Source: Citromicrobium bathyomarinum
GTDB lineage: Bacteria; Pseudomonadota; Alphaproteobacteria; Sphingomonadales; Sphingomonadaceae
Assembly: GCF_021021475.1 (NCBI RefSeq)
Contig: NZ_JAINWL010000003.1
Location: forward strand, 186,001-250,000
DNA length: 64,000 nucleotides
Reading direction: 5' to 3'
Position numbers and translations under genes: made by a program. Below the pieces are notes generated by a model. That model was not told the DNA's origin. It saw nothing but the letters and a program-made list of their open reading frames with translations, and ran no database searches. This document shows, piece after piece, positions 16,230-26,718 of the stretch (position 1 is the first letter of the stretch; each line of letters begins with the position of its first letter).

Positions 16230-17885
16230 TCACTGCCCGCGACGGTAGGCGCGCACGCCGCCGACCCATGTCTCGATCACCTGCGTCTGGCGGATGGCTT
16301 CCGGGCTCGCACGCGAGATATCGCGATCGACGACCACGAAGTCGGCCCGCTCGCCTTTCACCAGCCGCCCGAACCGCCCTTCGGCGAAACCTGCAAAGGC
16401 GGCGTCGCTGGTGAAGCCGCGCCATGCCTCCATCCGGGAGAGGCGCTCGTCCGGCATCCAGCCGCCCAGCGGGAGCCCGTCCGCGTCCATCCGGGTCATC
16501 GCGACCGCCATGCCGACGAAGGGATTGGCAGATTCGACCGGAGCGTCCGATCCCAGCGCAAGCCGCGCACCGCTTTTGGCCAGGCTCGCCCACGCATAGG
16601 CCCCGAGTAGCCGGTCCGGCCCCAGCCGGGCCTCGGCCATCACCCGGTCGGAGGTCTGGTGGACCGGCTGGACAGAGGCGATGATGCCGTATTCGCCGAA
16701 ACGCTCGATATCGACCGGATCGACGATCTGCGCATGCTCGATCCGCCAGCGGCGATCGCCGCGATAGCTTTCCGACAGTTCCTCGATCGCGGCGAGCGCT
16801 TCGGCATTGGCGGCATCGCCGATCGCGTGAACCGCGATCTGATAATTCTCCATCGCCGCGCGGCTCATCAGATTGCGCAGCTGCGTGTCGGACAGCAGCG
16901 GCAGGCCGGTATTCTGAGGATCGTCGGCATAGGGCTGCTTGAGCCACGCCCCGCGCGAGCCGAGCGCGCCGTCGAGATAGAGCTTCACGCCGTTGAGGCG
17001 CAGGCGATCCTGATACAGCCACGGGGTCGGCCCGGTGCCGCCGATCACCTCCATCGCCTCGATCCCGGCGGCGTAGGACATGATCCGGATGCGCAGCTGG
17101 TTCCTGTCGCCCGCACGGCGATAGGTCTGCCAGTCGAGCAGGGTGGTCCCCATGTCTGCGACCGCGGTGATCCCTTGGGCGAGCAGGATCTGTTGCGCTT
17201 CCTGCAGCGCCGCATCGCGGTCGACCGGGCGCGGCTCGGGCACCACCTTCTGCACCAGATCGGCCGCCGCATCGACGAATACGCCCGCAGGTGCGCCCGC
17301 CGCGTCGCGTTCGATCCGCCCGCCCACCGGGTCCTTGGTGTCTGCGTCGAGCTCTGCGGTCTCGATCGCGAGCGTGTTGGCCCAGCCGGCATGGCCGTCC
17401 ACCCGTTCAAGGAACACGGGCCGGTCGCTCACCGCGCGGTCCAGTTCCTCGGCGGTGGGGAAGCGTCCCAGGCCCCATTTCTCCTGGTTCCAGCCGCGCC
17501 CGAGGATCCACGGGCGGCCCGGATTCTCGCGCGCGAACTGTGCGATCAGCGCGAGCGCTTCTTCGAGCGAGTTCGTCTCCGAAAGATCGAGCGTCAGCGC
17601 GCCGAAGCCGATACCCATCACATGCAGATGCGCATCGATCATGCCCGGCACGATGATCTGCCCGTCCATGTCCGACAGGTACTTGGGGTGCTCGGGCCGC
17701 TTGTCGCCCTTGTCGAGCACCTCCAGAATCGTGCCGTCGTCATCGACCCACAGGCCGGTGAAGCGATCGACGTCGCCATCCTCGTCGATACGGACGCCTT
17801 TTACGTTGTCGATCAGCACGTCGGCTGCTGCCGAGGTGGAACACAGCAGCGCAAGAGTTGCGCCGAACAGGGGCAGAAGCTTCAT
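16230..17885 (-). CDS. Secreted amidohydrolase family 3 protein (YtcJ-like)
   Basis: A metal-dependent hydrolase of the amidohydrolase superfamily, 551 residues from the ATG at 17885. It opens with a signal peptide, MKLLPLFGATLALLCSTSAA, so it likely acts in the periplasm. The metal-binding HxH lies in GMIDAHLHVMG. Further family blocks are ILGRGWNQEKW, VDGHAGWANT, LYLDGALGSRGAW, VHAIGDAAN, RIEHAQIVDP and LGSDAPVESANPF, with a C-terminal urease-like beta domain (ADFVVVDRDI). A longer start would bury the signal peptide. It is divergent from threonine ammonia-lyase with 143 nt between. The substrate is unknown; members act on N-acyl or cyclic amides. Confidence 0.9.
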   Translation of the reverse strand: MKLLPLFGATLALLCSTSAAADVLIDNVKGVRIDEDGDVDRFTGLWVDDDGTILEVLDKGDKRPEHPKYLSDMDGQIIVPGMIDAHLHVMGIGFGALTLDLSETNSLEEALALIAQFARENPGRPWILGRGWNQEKWGLGRFPTAEELDRAVSDRPVFLERVDGHAGWANTLAIETAELDADTKDPVGGRIERDAAGAPAGVFVDAAADLVQKVVPEPRPVDRDAALQEAQQILLAQGITAVADMGTTLLDWQTYRRAGDRNQLRIRIMSYAAGIEAMEVIGGTGPTPWLYQDRLRLNGVKLYLDGALGSRGAWLKQPYADDPQNTGLPLLSDTQLRNLMSRAAMENYQIAVHAIGDAANAEALAAIEELSESYRGDRRWRIEHAQIVDPVDIERFGEYGIIASVQPVHQTSDRVMAEARLGPDRLLGAYAWASLAKSGARLALGSDAPVESANPFVGMAVAMTRMDADGLPLGGWMPDERLSRMEAWRGFTSDAAFAGFAEGRFGRLVKGERADFVVVDRDISRASPEAIRQTQVIETWVGGVRAYRRGQ

Positions 17886-18028
17886 GGAAGGTATGGTCTT
17901 CTTTGTAACGAAGGAGTTACGCGCTGGACTAACGCCAAGCCGGCGGCCTGCCAATGGCGTGCAGGCCTATCGGGCGGGCAAGCGCGTCTATGTTGCAGGG
18001 GAGGCAAGCTGCCTCTAGGCGTCGCCGC

Positions 18029-19267
18029 ATGACCAAGCCCAACGCTTCCGCGCTCGACCAGCTGACTCTCGACGATGTGCGTGCCGCGCACGCAAGGATC
18101 GGGGATGCCGTCGTGCGCACACCGATGCTGAAATCGCAGACCCTGTCGCAGATTGCCGGCGCGGAAATCTGGCTCAAGTTCGAGAACCTGCAGTTCACCG
18201 CGGCCTACAAGGAGCGCGGGGCGCTCAACGCGCTACTGCTGATGTCGGAAGAAGCGCGTGCGCGCGGGGTGATCGCGGCTTCGGCGGGCAATCACAGCCA
18301 AGGCCTGTCCTATCACGGATCGCGCCTGGGCGTGCCGGTGACGATCGTCATGCCGCGCACCACCCCAGCGGTGAAGGTGATGCAGACCGAGGCGGTGGGC
18401 GGCGACGTGGTGCTGGAGGGGGACAGCTTCGACGAGGCCTATGCCCACGCGCGCCAGCTGGAAAAAGAGCGTGGGCTCACCTTCGTCCACCCGTTCGACG
18501 ATCCCAACGTGGCTGCGGGTGCAGGCACGGTCGCGCTCGAGATGCTGGAGGACAAGCCTGATCTCGATTGTCTCGTCGTGCCCATCGGCGGGGGCGGGCT
18601 GATGAGCGGAATGGCGACGGTCGCCAAGGCGATCAATCCCGACATCCACATGGTCGGGGTCGAGGCTTCGCTGTTCCCGTCGATGCACAATGTCCTGTCG
18701 GGCGCGGACAATCCCACCGGCGGCGATACGCTGGCCGAGGGCATCGCGGTCAAGGAGCCGGGGCAGTTCACCCGGGCGATCATCGCCGAGCGGGTCGACG
18801 AGATCCTGCTGGTGGGCGAACCGGATCTGGAACACACGGTCGCGCTGCTGCTGCAGATCGAGAAGACCGTGGTCGAAGGCGCGGGCGCTGCGGGCCTCGC
18901 CGCAGTGCTGGCGAACAAGGAGAAGTTTGCGGGCAAGAAAATCGGCCTGCCGCTGTGCGGCGGTAATATCGATTCGCGCCTGCTCGCCACCGTGCTGCTG
19001 CGCGATCTGGCGCGGCAGGGGCGGCTCGCGCGGCTGCGGATTGCGCTGAAGGATCAGCCGGGCGCGCTGCACAAGGTCGTCTCCCTGTTCGAACGGCACA
19101 ACGTCAACATCATCGAGGTCTATCACCAGCGGGTCTTCACCAAGCTGCCGGCCAAGGGCCTGATCACCGAAATCGAGTGCGAGGCGCGCAACAAGGAGCA
19201 GGTCGACGCGCTGATCGCGGACATGCGCCAGACGGGTTACGACGTTCATTCCGTCGAACTCGCCTGA
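18029..19267 (+). CDS. ilvA: Threonine ammonia-lyase with ACT domain
   Basis: A PLP enzyme converting threonine to 2-oxobutanoate and ammonia, the entry to isoleucine synthesis or threonine breakdown. The 412-residue form has the PLP lysine in TAAYKERGALNAL, the phosphate-binding loop PIGGGGLMSGM, and CGGNIDSRLL. One C-terminal ACT domain (about residues 335-412, starting LRIALKDQPGALHKVV) probably binds an effector. The single ACT domain is shorter than the double ACT of E. coli IlvA, so a catabolic TdcB-like role is possible. The ATG at 18029 is preferred because the upstream frame lacks family sequence. Confidence 0.9.
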   Translation: MTKPNASALDQLTLDDVRAAHARIGDAVVRTPMLKSQTLSQIAGAEIWLKFENLQFTAAYKERGALNALLLMSEEARARGVIAASAGNHSQGLSYHGSRLGVPVTIVMPRTTPAVKVMQTEAVGGDVVLEGDSFDEAYAHARQLEKERGLTFVHPFDDPNVAAGAGTVALEMLEDKPDLDCLVVPIGGGGLMSGMATVAKAINPDIHMVGVEASLFPSMHNVLSGADNPTGGDTLAEGIAVKEPGQFTRAIIAERVDEILLVGEPDLEHTVALLLQIEKTVVEGAGAAGLAAVLANKEKFAGKKIGLPLCGGNIDSRLLATVLLRDLARQGRLARLRIALKDQPGALHKVVSLFERHNVNIIEVYHQRVFTKLPAKGLITEIECEARNKEQVDALIADMRQTGYDVHSVELA

Positions 19268-19415
19268 TCCGTTTTGCCACAGATGTGCAAAATAAGGTCT
19301 CGTTAACCCTGCTTTGTGGTTAAGGCCCTTCTAAGACGGGGGTTGGTGAGGCATATCCTTGGGCCAATCGCCGATCGATAGATTTACGCCATCGCCAGGA
19401 GCGCCAGGCCTAGCC

Positions 19416-20237
19416 GTGACTGCCCCCGTTCGTTTCCCTCGCTTTTTCGTGACCAGCCCCGCGCCGTGTCCCTATCTGGCCGACCGGATGGAGCGGAAGG
19501 TGTTTACCGAGCTGAAGGGCCCACACGCGGACCAGCTCAACGAAGCGCTCGGGCGGATCGGGTTCCGGCGCAGCCAGACGGTCGCCTACCGGCCCAGCTG
19601 CGTGAACTGTCAGGCCTGCGTCTCGGTTCGGGTGGTGACCTCCGAATTCGCGCCGTCCAAGGCGCAGAAGCGGATTCTCAAGCGCAACAGCGATCTGATC
19701 GCGACCGAATGCCGCCCGTGGGCGACCTCGGAACAATTCGAGCTGCTGCGGGATTATCTCGCGAAGCGCCATCCAGAAGGCGGGATGACGCGCATGGACG
19801 AGGTGGACTATGCCGACATGGTGGAGCATACGCCCGTATCGAGCTATGTTATTGAATACAGGGAGCCGACAGACGACGGCTCCACGGGTCGCTTGGTTGG
19901 CGCCTGCCTGACAGACAGGCAGGGTGATGGGCTGTCGATGATCTACAGCTTCTACGACCCGGAAAACGAGGTACGGTCGGGTCTTGGCAACTACATCATT
20001 CTCGATCACATCCGCCGCGCTGCCGCAGAAGGCCTGCCCTATGTCTATCTCGGCTACTGGGTCGAAGGCTCCGCGCGGATGCAGTACAAGATCCGCTACC
20101 GCCCGCTCGAACGGCTCGGCCCGCGCGGATGGCGCCGGCTTGGAACCGAGGAGCAGGATCGTCTCATCCAGGAAGCCGTGCGCGAAGGCGGCGCTGCTGC
20201 CGGAGCAGGCGACAAGGCGCTCGCCGTCACCCGCTAG
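19416..20237 (+). CDS. bpt: Aspartate/glutamate leucyltransferase (Bpt)
   Basis: This aminoacyl-tRNA-protein transferase adds leucine to proteins beginning with Asp or Glu, marking them for ClpS/ClpAP degradation (N-degron pathway). From the GTG at 19416 it has 273 residues and begins [19 protein letters not shown], as homologues do. The core motifs are MERKVFTEL, the cysteine-rich [16 protein letters not shown], and [20 protein letters not shown]. An upstream TTG at 19359 would add 19 unconserved residues. Its 3' end overlaps the probable start of tamA in another frame. The region before it holds the inverted repeat TTAACC/GGTTAA (19303-19323). Confidence 0.93.
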   Translation: MTAPVRFPRFFVTSPAPCPYLADRMERKVFTELKGPHADQLNEALGRIGFRRSQTVAYRPSCVNCQACVSVRVVTSEFAPSKAQKRILKRNSDLIATECRPWATSEQFELLRDYLAKRHPEGGMTRMDEVDYADMVEHTPVSSYVIEYREPTDDGSTGRLVGACLTDRQGDGLSMIYSFYDPENEVRSGLGNYIILDHIRRAAAEGLPYVYLGYWVEGSARMQYKIRYRPLERLGPRGWRRLGTEEQDRLIQEAVREGGAAAGAGDKALAVTR

Positions 20238-22416
20238 GTTCGCGCGCGGTGCGTGCATTGCCGCGCTTGCCGCAGTGCTTGCCAGCCATCCCGGATACGC
20301 CTTTGCGCAGGATCGCTCGGCCAGTCCCGAGCTCGAAGCGCTGATCCCCGACGAAGCGATCGACAATGCGCAGGAATGGGCCGCCGATGGCGTGCCTCCC
20401 GAAGAGCCGACGCCGATCGACGGGCCCAACCCGTTCCCGGCCGACGCCCCGGAGCTGGAGCCCGAGAGCCCGCTGGCCGATCTGCCCGGGCTGACTATCG
20501 ACTGGCCCGATCCGCTTGAGCTGGCGCCGGTCGAGCAGGTCGAGGACGACGGCACGGCCACCTTCGCCGACGACAATCCGCTCCAGTCCGGTCCGCTGCT
20601 GATCGATCCGGTGGTGATCGATCTGACCGATCAGCTGGCCCTCGCTTTCCCGAGCGAGCCGGACGCATTCCCGCAGATGGACGATTTCGTCGACCAGTTC
20701 ACCAGCCTTTCCACGATCGAGGCCTATGGCGACAGCGAGACCAATGTCGGCCAGCTGGGCGCGCGGGCGCGCGAGGACGAGGAATTGCTGGTGCGCCTGC
20801 TGCGCGCCTATGGCTATTACGATGGCGAGATCGTGCGCGAGGTCGGCCCCAATCTGATCGACGGGTCTGACGAGCGGCCGCAGGTTCGCTTCAACGTGCT
20901 GCCGGGCGAGCGTTTCACATTCGGCACTATCGATCTGGGCGATCTTGATCAGGCACCCAACTTCCAGGAACTGCGTGGCGCGTTCGAGCTCAAGCCCGGC
21001 GACTATGTCGACAGCTACGACATCGTGCGCGAGCGGGGCGATCTGGACACCGCGCTGGGCAATACCGGCTATCCCTTCGCCGAGATCGACGCGCCCGAGC
21101 TGCTGATCGACCATGCGATGATCGAAGGCGATCTGACGATGCCGGTGCGCCCCAACGGGCGCTACGTCTTCGGCAAGGTGATCTCCGAAGAGCCGGACTT
21201 CCTCTCCGGCAGACACCTCGGTTCGATCGCGAGGTTCGAGCCTGGCGATATCTACAACCGCGACGACGAGCAGGATTTGCGCCGCGCGATCATCGCCACC
21301 GGGCTGGTCTCTTCGACAACCATCACTCCGGTGGAGGCACAGGCCCCCGCCAATGGCGAGCCGGGCGTGGTCGACATGAAGGTCGGCCTGACCAAGGCGA
21401 AGCTGCGGACCATCGCGGGCGCTATCGGCTATGGCACCGAAGAGGGCATCCGCGTCGAGGCAAGCTGGGAGCATCGCAACCTCTTCCCGCCCGAAGGCGC
21501 GCTGAAGCTGCGCGGCGTTGTCGGCACGCAGGAACAGCTGGCGGGCATAACCTTCCGCAAGAGCAATTTCGGCGGGCGCGACCGCATCCTGACGGTCGAC
21601 GCCTTCGCCAGCTCGCTCGACAACACCGCCTTCGCCGCAGACACCGCCAGCCTGATCGCAACCTACGAGAAGCTTTCGACGCTCCTTTTCCAGAAGCCGT
21701 TCAGCTGGAGCATGGGGCTTGAACTGGTCGCATCGGACGAGCGGCTTGCGTTCGATATCGACAACAGCAGCCTCGATAGCGCCACGCCGCCGCCGCGCCA
21801 GACCTATTTCGTCGCCGCGCTGCCGCTCTACGGGCAGATCGACACCACCGACGATCTGCTCAACCCGACCGAGGGTTTCCGAGTCTCGCTGCGCACTTCG
21901 CCCGAGGTTTCGCGCACGAAGGGGATGCAGAGCTTCTACGTCCGCAACCAGGCGGATGCGTCCTATTACAAACAGATCGGCGAGAATGGTCCGATCCTCG
22001 CCGGGCGCGTCGGCGTCGGCTCGATCACCGGGGCCGGGCTCAACGACATCGCACCCTCGCGGCGGTTCTTCGCTGGTGGCGGCGGCTCCGTGCGTGGCTT
22101 CGGCTATCGGGCCATCGGGCCGCGCAACGACGATAACGATCCGATCGGCGGGCGCTCGCTGGTCGAGGTCTCGGCCGAAGTGCGTATTCCGACCCCGCTG
22201 TTCGACGGCGCGGTGCAGGTCGTGCCCTTCGTCGATGCAGGGTCTGTCGGGGTGGAGCAATATCCCGATTTCGAGGACATTCGCGTCGGCGCCGGTGTCG
22301 GCGTGCGCTACCTGAGCGGATTCGGCCCGCTGCGGCTGGACGTCGCCTTCCCGATCAATCCGCGTCCGACCGACAGCTTCGTCGCGGTCTACGTCTCGCT
22401 GGGGCAGGCCTTCTGA
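20140..22416 (+). CDS. tamA: Autotransporter assembly factor TamA (BamA family), start uncertain
   Basis: TamA is the outer-membrane barrel partner of TamB. Its C-terminal half is an Omp85-type beta-barrel; the lid-loop motif [16 protein letters not shown] and the ending [12 protein letters not shown] are typical. The N-terminal half has POTRA-like repeats after a long acidic, proline-rich stretch. A signal peptide, [21 protein letters not shown], is clear, but no ATG or GTG lies a sensible distance before it. The candidates are TTG 20140 (used here), CTG 20194/20197 (with GAAGG just upstream) and ATT 20257. The gene therefore starts inside bpt. The tamB ATG overlaps its stop by 1 nt. Confidence 0.8.
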   Translation: MEPRSRIVSSRKPCAKAALLPEQATRRSPSPARFARGACIAALAAVLASHPGYAFAQDRSASPELEALIPDEAIDNAQEWAADGVPPEEPTPIDGPNPFPADAPELEPESPLADLPGLTIDWPDPLELAPVEQVEDDGTATFADDNPLQSGPLLIDPVVIDLTDQLALAFPSEPDAFPQMDDFVDQFTSLSTIEAYGDSETNVGQLGARAREDEELLVRLLRAYGYYDGEIVREVGPNLIDGSDERPQVRFNVLPGERFTFGTIDLGDLDQAPNFQELRGAFELKPGDYVDSYDIVRERGDLDTALGNTGYPFAEIDAPELLIDHAMIEGDLTMPVRPNGRYVFGKVISEEPDFLSGRHLGSIARFEPGDIYNRDDEQDLRRAIIATGLVSSTTITPVEAQAPANGEPGVVDMKVGLTKAKLRTIAGAIGYGTEEGIRVEASWEHRNLFPPEGALKLRGVVGTQEQLAGITFRKSNFGGRDRILTVDAFASSLDNTAFAADTASLIATYEKLSTLLFQKPFSWSMGLELVASDERLAFDIDNSSLDSATPPPRQTYFVAALPLYGQIDTTDDLLNPTEGFRVSLRTSPEVSRTKGMQSFYVRNQADASYYKQIGENGPILAGRVGVGSITGAGLNDIAPSRRFFAGGGGSVRGFGYRAIGPRNDDNDPIGGRSLVEVSAEVRIPTPLFDGAVQVVPFVDAGSVGVEQYPDFEDIRVGAGVGVRYLSGFGPLRLDVAFPINPRPTDSFVAVYVSLGQAF

Positions 22417-25400
22417 TGAGCGAAGAGGCGATCCGGGAAGAGGCGACCGAAGACGCGCTGCGGGCGAAAAGCACCGGTACGCGCATCGCCAAGTGGGCCG
22501 TGGGTATTGTGGTCGTGCTGGCACTGCTGGGCGCAGCGCTGGTCGCGGGCCTCAACAGTCCGATCGGCAAGCGCTGGATCGTCGACCAGGTAGCCAAGAT
22601 AGAGCCCAAATCGGGCCTGCGTATTTCGATCGGGCGGATCGAGGGCAGCATCTACAGCGATCTCGTCCTGCACGACCTCTCGCTCGCGGACCCGCAGGGT
22701 GTGTTCCTGACCGTGCCCGAGGTGGATCTCGACTGGAATCCGTTCGCCTGGTTGAGCAGCGGGCTCGACATCGATTCTCTCGAAGCGCGGCGGGGCGAGC
22801 TCAAGCGTTTGCCGAAACTCAATCCCGGCGATCCGGATTCGCCTATGCTGCCGGGCTTCGACATCCGGATCGACGAGCTCGAGCTGGTGGACTGGACGCT
22901 GGCCCCGGGCATCGCGGGCGATGCGCGGCGGCAGGTCAATCTGGTCGGCAGCGCGGATATCCGCGATGGTCGCGCGATGGTGAAGGCCAACGGGCGCTTC
23001 GGGGAGGGCGACCGGCTGGTGCTCGACCTGACTGCCGAGCCCGATGGCGATCTCTTCGATGTCGACATGCGGGTCGATGCGCCGGCGGGCGGGGTCCTTA
23101 CCGCGCTTGCCAATCTCGACGGGGATTACGTGGGCCGGATCGACGGTGACGGGACTTGGAAAGACTGGTCGGGCGACCTGCTGCTCAACCACAACGGCGA
23201 GTCGCTCGCCCGCTTCCGGTTGAGTGCGAAAGACGGCAAATATGGCATTGTCGGGCGGGCCGATACCACACCGTTTCTCACCGGAATTCCGCAGCGCGCG
23301 CTGGGCCGCGACACGCGTATCGAAGCTGCTGGCACCTTCGCCGACCGAGTGATCGACGGCAAGGTCGAGTTGCTGGGTCAAGGTTTCTCGCTGGTCGCCG
23401 AAGGCGGCGCAAACCTGGCGGACAACCGTGCTGACGACATCAAGTTCGAGGCTGCGGTGCGCGATCCGAGCCTGTTCGGGGCGAACCTGCAGCTGGTCGG
23501 TGCGCAGGCGAGCGGCACGATCGACGGGCCGTTCCGCGATCTCGCCATTCCCTTCCAGCTGGTGGCGCAACGCTTCGATGCGGGCAGCGCCACGATCAGC
23601 AATATCGCGCAGGAAGGCACCGCGACCTATGATGGCAGCCGCTGGGTGATCCCGATCGACGCGCGCGTCGGCCGGATCGAGACCGGCAATGCGCTTGCCG
23701 ATCCGCAGCTGATCGGCGGCACCGCCAACGGCCGGCTGGTGTTTACGGGGCGCGAGCTGGTGTCCGACAGTATCCGGATCAACTTCCCCGATGCCAGCGC
23801 GCAACTCTCGCTCAACGGCAATGTCGCGGAAAACCGCTGGCAGGTGCGCGGGCCGGTCGCGGTCAACGGGCTCGCCTTCGACCAGATCGGCCGGGTCAAT
23901 GCGGGCGGTTCGATCGACTTCCTCTATAACGGTGCCTGGAAACTAACCGCCGACGTGCGCGGGCAGGTGCCGCGCGTCACCAACGACACACTTGTCAATC
24001 TGGCGGGGCCGGTGATCGACTTTTCCGGCGGGGTGTCGCTTGCGCAGAACGCGCCGATCGATTTCCGCCAGGTGCGGCTCGACTCGCGCAAGCTGAACAT
24101 GGTGCTCGACGGGCAGGTTGCGCCGGGTACCACACGCGTGGCCGGGCGCGGACGGCAGGCGCAGTACGGGCCGTTCACTGTCGAAGCATCACTGACAGAC
24201 CGTGGCCCCGAAGCGGTGCTGGTGTTCGCAGAGCCGCTGCCCGCTGCAGGTCTGCGCGACGTGCGCGTGGCGCTGAGCCCGATCGAAGAGGGCTTCCGGA
24301 TCGAGACCGAGGGCGATTCGACGCTCGGCCGGTTCGATGGCACGCTCGGCCTGTTCTCGCCCCCGGGCGGGCCGACCCGCATTGCGGTGGAAACTCTGAC
24401 CGTCTCCGAAACCAGCGTGACCGGCGATCTGACGCTGGGCGGCGGCGCTTCCAGCGGCACGCTGGCGCTCACGGGTGGCGGGCTCGACGGGACGATCATG
24501 CTCGCGCCGCGCAGCGGTGGGCAGGGCTTCGACGTTGCGTTGGCGGCGCGCAACGCGCGCTTCGGCGGGGCTACCGCGCTCGAGATCGCGGAGGCCGACC
24601 TTGATATGAGCGGTCAGATCGCGGACGGCGATACGACCATTCAGGGCACAGCGAGCGCGCAGGGAATCCTCTACGGCAACCTGTTCATCGGGCGGATGAC
24701 CGCCGATGCGCGGCTGGTGAACGGGCGCGGCGATGTGAATGCGGCGATTGCCGGGCGGCGCGGGCGCGGGTTCGCATTGCAGCTCGCAGCCGACATCGCG
24801 CCCGACCGTATTGCGCTGGCCACGCGCGGCAACCTCGCCGGGAAAGAGTTGACGATGCCGCGCCGCGCGGTGCTGACCAAGCTCGAAGGTGGCGGCTGGG
24901 CGCTCCAGCGCTCTCAGATCGATTACGGCGACGGCTTCGTGATTGCCGAGGGCCGCATGGGTGGCGAAGCCACCCGGTTCGACCTCAATGTGCGCGACAT
25001 CCCCCTGTCGCTGGCGGATATCGTGATGGGCGATGCGGGGCTCGGCGGATCGCTGTCGGGCACAATCACCTATGCCGCGCCCAAGGACGGGCTACCCACC
25101 GGGGAAGCGCGCGTGAGGGTCGACAAGTTCACCCGCTCTGGCGTGATCCTCGCCTCGCGCCCGGTCGACCTGTCGCTAGTCGCGCGGCTTGAGACAGACC
25201 GGCTTCAGACGCGCGCCATCCTCGACGATAACGGGACCGAAGGCGGACGAATCCAGGCGCTGATCTCCGACCTGCCGCGCAATGGCAGCCTGTTCGAACG
25301 CCTTCAGGCGGGCGACCTGTTCGGTCAGCTGCGCTATCGTGGCCCAGCGCAATCGCTCTGGCGGCTGGCTGCGATCGACCTGTTCGACTTTTCCGGGCCG

Positions 25401-26603
25401 GTCGCGGTTGCCGCCGATCTTCGCGGCACGCTGGCCGACCCGCGCGTGCGCGGGTCGCTGTCGAGCGATGATCTGCGCGTGCAGAGTTCGGTTTCCGGAA
25501 CCGACATTCGCGACGCGAGCGTGCGCGGTGCCTTCGCCGGGTCGCGTCTGCAGATCACCGAGTTCCGTGGCACTGCGCCGAATGGTGGCGCGATCAACGG
25601 AAGCGGCGTGATCGACCTTGCCAATCTGGGCCCTGGTCGCGGGCCGGAAATCGATATTCGTGCCGCGGCGCAAAAGGCGCAGCTGATCGATGCGCGCGGA
25701 TTGCAGGCAACCGTTACCGGCCCGCTGCGGATCGTTTCCAATGGATCGGGCGGCACCATCGCCGGGCGCCTGTTGGTCGAAAAGGCAAGCTGGCGTTTGG
25801 GCAACGGGGCACAGACTGCGAGCATTCCCACGATCAACACGCGCGAGATCAATCTGCCGCGCGATCGCTACCAGCCGTCCGCGCCGGGCGCGCCGTGGCG
25901 TTTCCTGGTCGATGCGCGCGCGCCGAGCCGCGTCGATGTGGACGGCATGGGGCTGGACAGCGAATGGAGCGCCGATGTCCGCGTGCGCGGCACCACGCAG
26001 GAGATGCGGATCGGGGGCGAGGCGAACCTGATCCGGGGCGACTACACCTTCGCGGGCGCACGCTTCGAGGTCACCCGCGGGCGGATCGAGTTCGACGAGA
26101 GTCGCGCGATCGACCCCCGGCTCGACATCGTTGCGGAGACCGACAATAACGGGATCGATGTGACGGTCAGCGTGCAGGGCAACGCCCAGCAGCCCGAGAT
26201 CACCTTCAGTTCCAACCCCTCGCTGCCCGAGGAGGAAATCCTCTCGCGCCTGCTGTTCGGCGGTTCCATCACTAGCCTGTCTGCCACCGATGCCTTGCAG
26301 CTCGGCGCGGCGGTCGCCTCGCTGCGCGGGGGCGGCGGGCTCGACCCGATCAACCAGCTGCGCAGCGCGATCGGGCTTGATCGGCTGCGGATCGTCTCGG
26401 CGGACCCAGTGCTTGACCGGGGGACGTCGATTGCGCTGGGCAAAAACATCGGACGGCGGTTCTATGTCGAACTGATCACCGATGGGCGGGGCTACAGCGC
26501 CACGGATGCGGAATTCCGGATCACCAGCTGGCTTTCGCTGCTGGCCACGGTTTCGACCGTTGGGCGCAACGGCGTGTCCGTGGAGGCGAGCCGGGATTAC
26601 TAG
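22416..26603 (+). CDS. tamB: Translocation and assembly module protein TamB (AsmA-like bridge)
   Basis: A very large (1395-residue) protein anchored in the inner membrane by one helix (WAVGIVVVLALLGAALVAGL, about residues 29-48), with the rest spanning the periplasm as repeated beta-strands. The C-terminal TamB/DUF490 domain is visible in VRVRGTTQEMRIGGEANLIR, GRIEFDESRAIDPRLDI and PSLPEEEILSRLLFGGSI. TamB works with TamA in outer-membrane protein insertion and, in current models of the AsmA-like family, phospholipid transport. Its ATG overlaps the tamA stop. The downstream Xre module has its own operator, so tamB is probably last in bpt-tamA-tamB. Confidence 0.93.
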   Translation: MSEEAIREEATEDALRAKSTGTRIAKWAVGIVVVLALLGAALVAGLNSPIGKRWIVDQVAKIEPKSGLRISIGRIEGSIYSDLVLHDLSLADPQGVFLTVPEVDLDWNPFAWLSSGLDIDSLEARRGELKRLPKLNPGDPDSPMLPGFDIRIDELELVDWTLAPGIAGDARRQVNLVGSADIRDGRAMVKANGRFGEGDRLVLDLTAEPDGDLFDVDMRVDAPAGGVLTALANLDGDYVGRIDGDGTWKDWSGDLLLNHNGESLARFRLSAKDGKYGIVGRADTTPFLTGIPQRALGRDTRIEAAGTFADRVIDGKVELLGQGFSLVAEGGANLADNRADDIKFEAAVRDPSLFGANLQLVGAQASGTIDGPFRDLAIPFQLVAQRFDAGSATISNIAQEGTATYDGSRWVIPIDARVGRIETGNALADPQLIGGTANGRLVFTGRELVSDSIRINFPDASAQLSLNGNVAENRWQVRGPVAVNGLAFDQIGRVNAGGSIDFLYNGAWKLTADVRGQVPRVTNDTLVNLAGPVIDFSGGVSLAQNAPIDFRQVRLDSRKLNMVLDGQVAPGTTRVAGRGRQAQYGPFTVEASLTDRGPEAVLVFAEPLPAAGLRDVRVALSPIEEGFRIETEGDSTLGRFDGTLGLFSPPGGPTRIAVETLTVSETSVTGDLTLGGGASSGTLALTGGGLDGTIMLAPRSGGQGFDVALAARNARFGGATALEIAEADLDMSGQIADGDTTIQGTASAQGILYGNLFIGRMTADARLVNGRGDVNAAIAGRRGRGFALQLAADIAPDRIALATRGNLAGKELTMPRRAVLTKLEGGGWALQRSQIDYGDGFVIAEGRMGGEATRFDLNVRDIPLSLADIVMGDAGLGGSLSGTITYAAPKDGLPTGEARVRVDKFTRSGVILASRPVDLSLVARLETDRLQTRAILDDNGTEGGRIQALISDLPRNGSLFERLQAGDLFGQLRYRGPAQSLWRLAAIDLFDFSGPVAVAADLRGTLADPRVRGSLSSDDLRVQSSVSGTDIRDASVRGAFAGSRLQITEFRGTAPNGGAINGSGVIDLANLGPGRGPEIDIRAAAQKAQLIDARGLQATVTGPLRIVSNGSGGTIAGRLLVEKASWRLGNGAQTASIPTINTREINLPRDRYQPSAPGAPWRFLVDARAPSRVDVDGMGLDSEWSADVRVRGTTQEMRIGGEANLIRGDYTFAGARFEVTRGRIEFDESRAIDPRLDIVAETDNNGIDVTVSVQGNAQQPEITFSSNPSLPEEEILSRLLFGGSITSLSATDALQLGAAVASLRGGGGLDPINQLRSAIGLDRLRIVSADPVLDRGTSIALGKNIGRRFYVELITDGRGYSATDAEFRITSWLSLLATVSTVGRNGVSVEASRDY

Positions 26604-26634
26604 CCAACCTGCTGCGGCCTGCAGCGCGACCTGA

Positions 26635-26680
26635 CAAGAGCTCTTGACTGACAAGAGGTCTTGACTGTAAAGAGCTCTTG
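26635..26680 (+). promoter_or_regulatory. Three palindromic repeats at 17-bp period, probable Xre operator
   Basis: CAAGAGCTCTTG (26635-26646, perfect palindrome), CAAGAGGTCTTG (26652-26663, one central change) and AAAGAGCTCTTG (26669-26680, one end change) begin exactly 17 bp apart. The spacers ACTGA and ACTGT are alike. TTGACT at 26644-26649 and TGTAAA at 26666-26671 could be a -35/-10 pair spaced 16 bp and overlapped by the repeats. The Xre gene starts 39 nt later. Autoregulation is inference. Confidence 0.7.
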
Positions 26681-26718
26681 TCAGCACCCGGGGTGGGTGC
26701 TTCCGGGAGAATGGTCGG

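Noticed and set aside
19303-19323. TTAA...TTAA upstream of bpt considered as a CtrA site
   Set aside because: The two TTAA elements are separated by 13 nt, not the 7 nt of the CtrA consensus. It is only an inverted repeat.
20227-22524. A 765-codon minus-strand open frame opposite tamA
   Set aside because: Shadow of the tamA coding frame; no start context or recognisable domain.
26635-26680. Three spaced repeats considered as a CRISPR array
   Set aside because: The units are 12 bp with 5-bp constant spacers and lie in a promoter; no cas genes are present.
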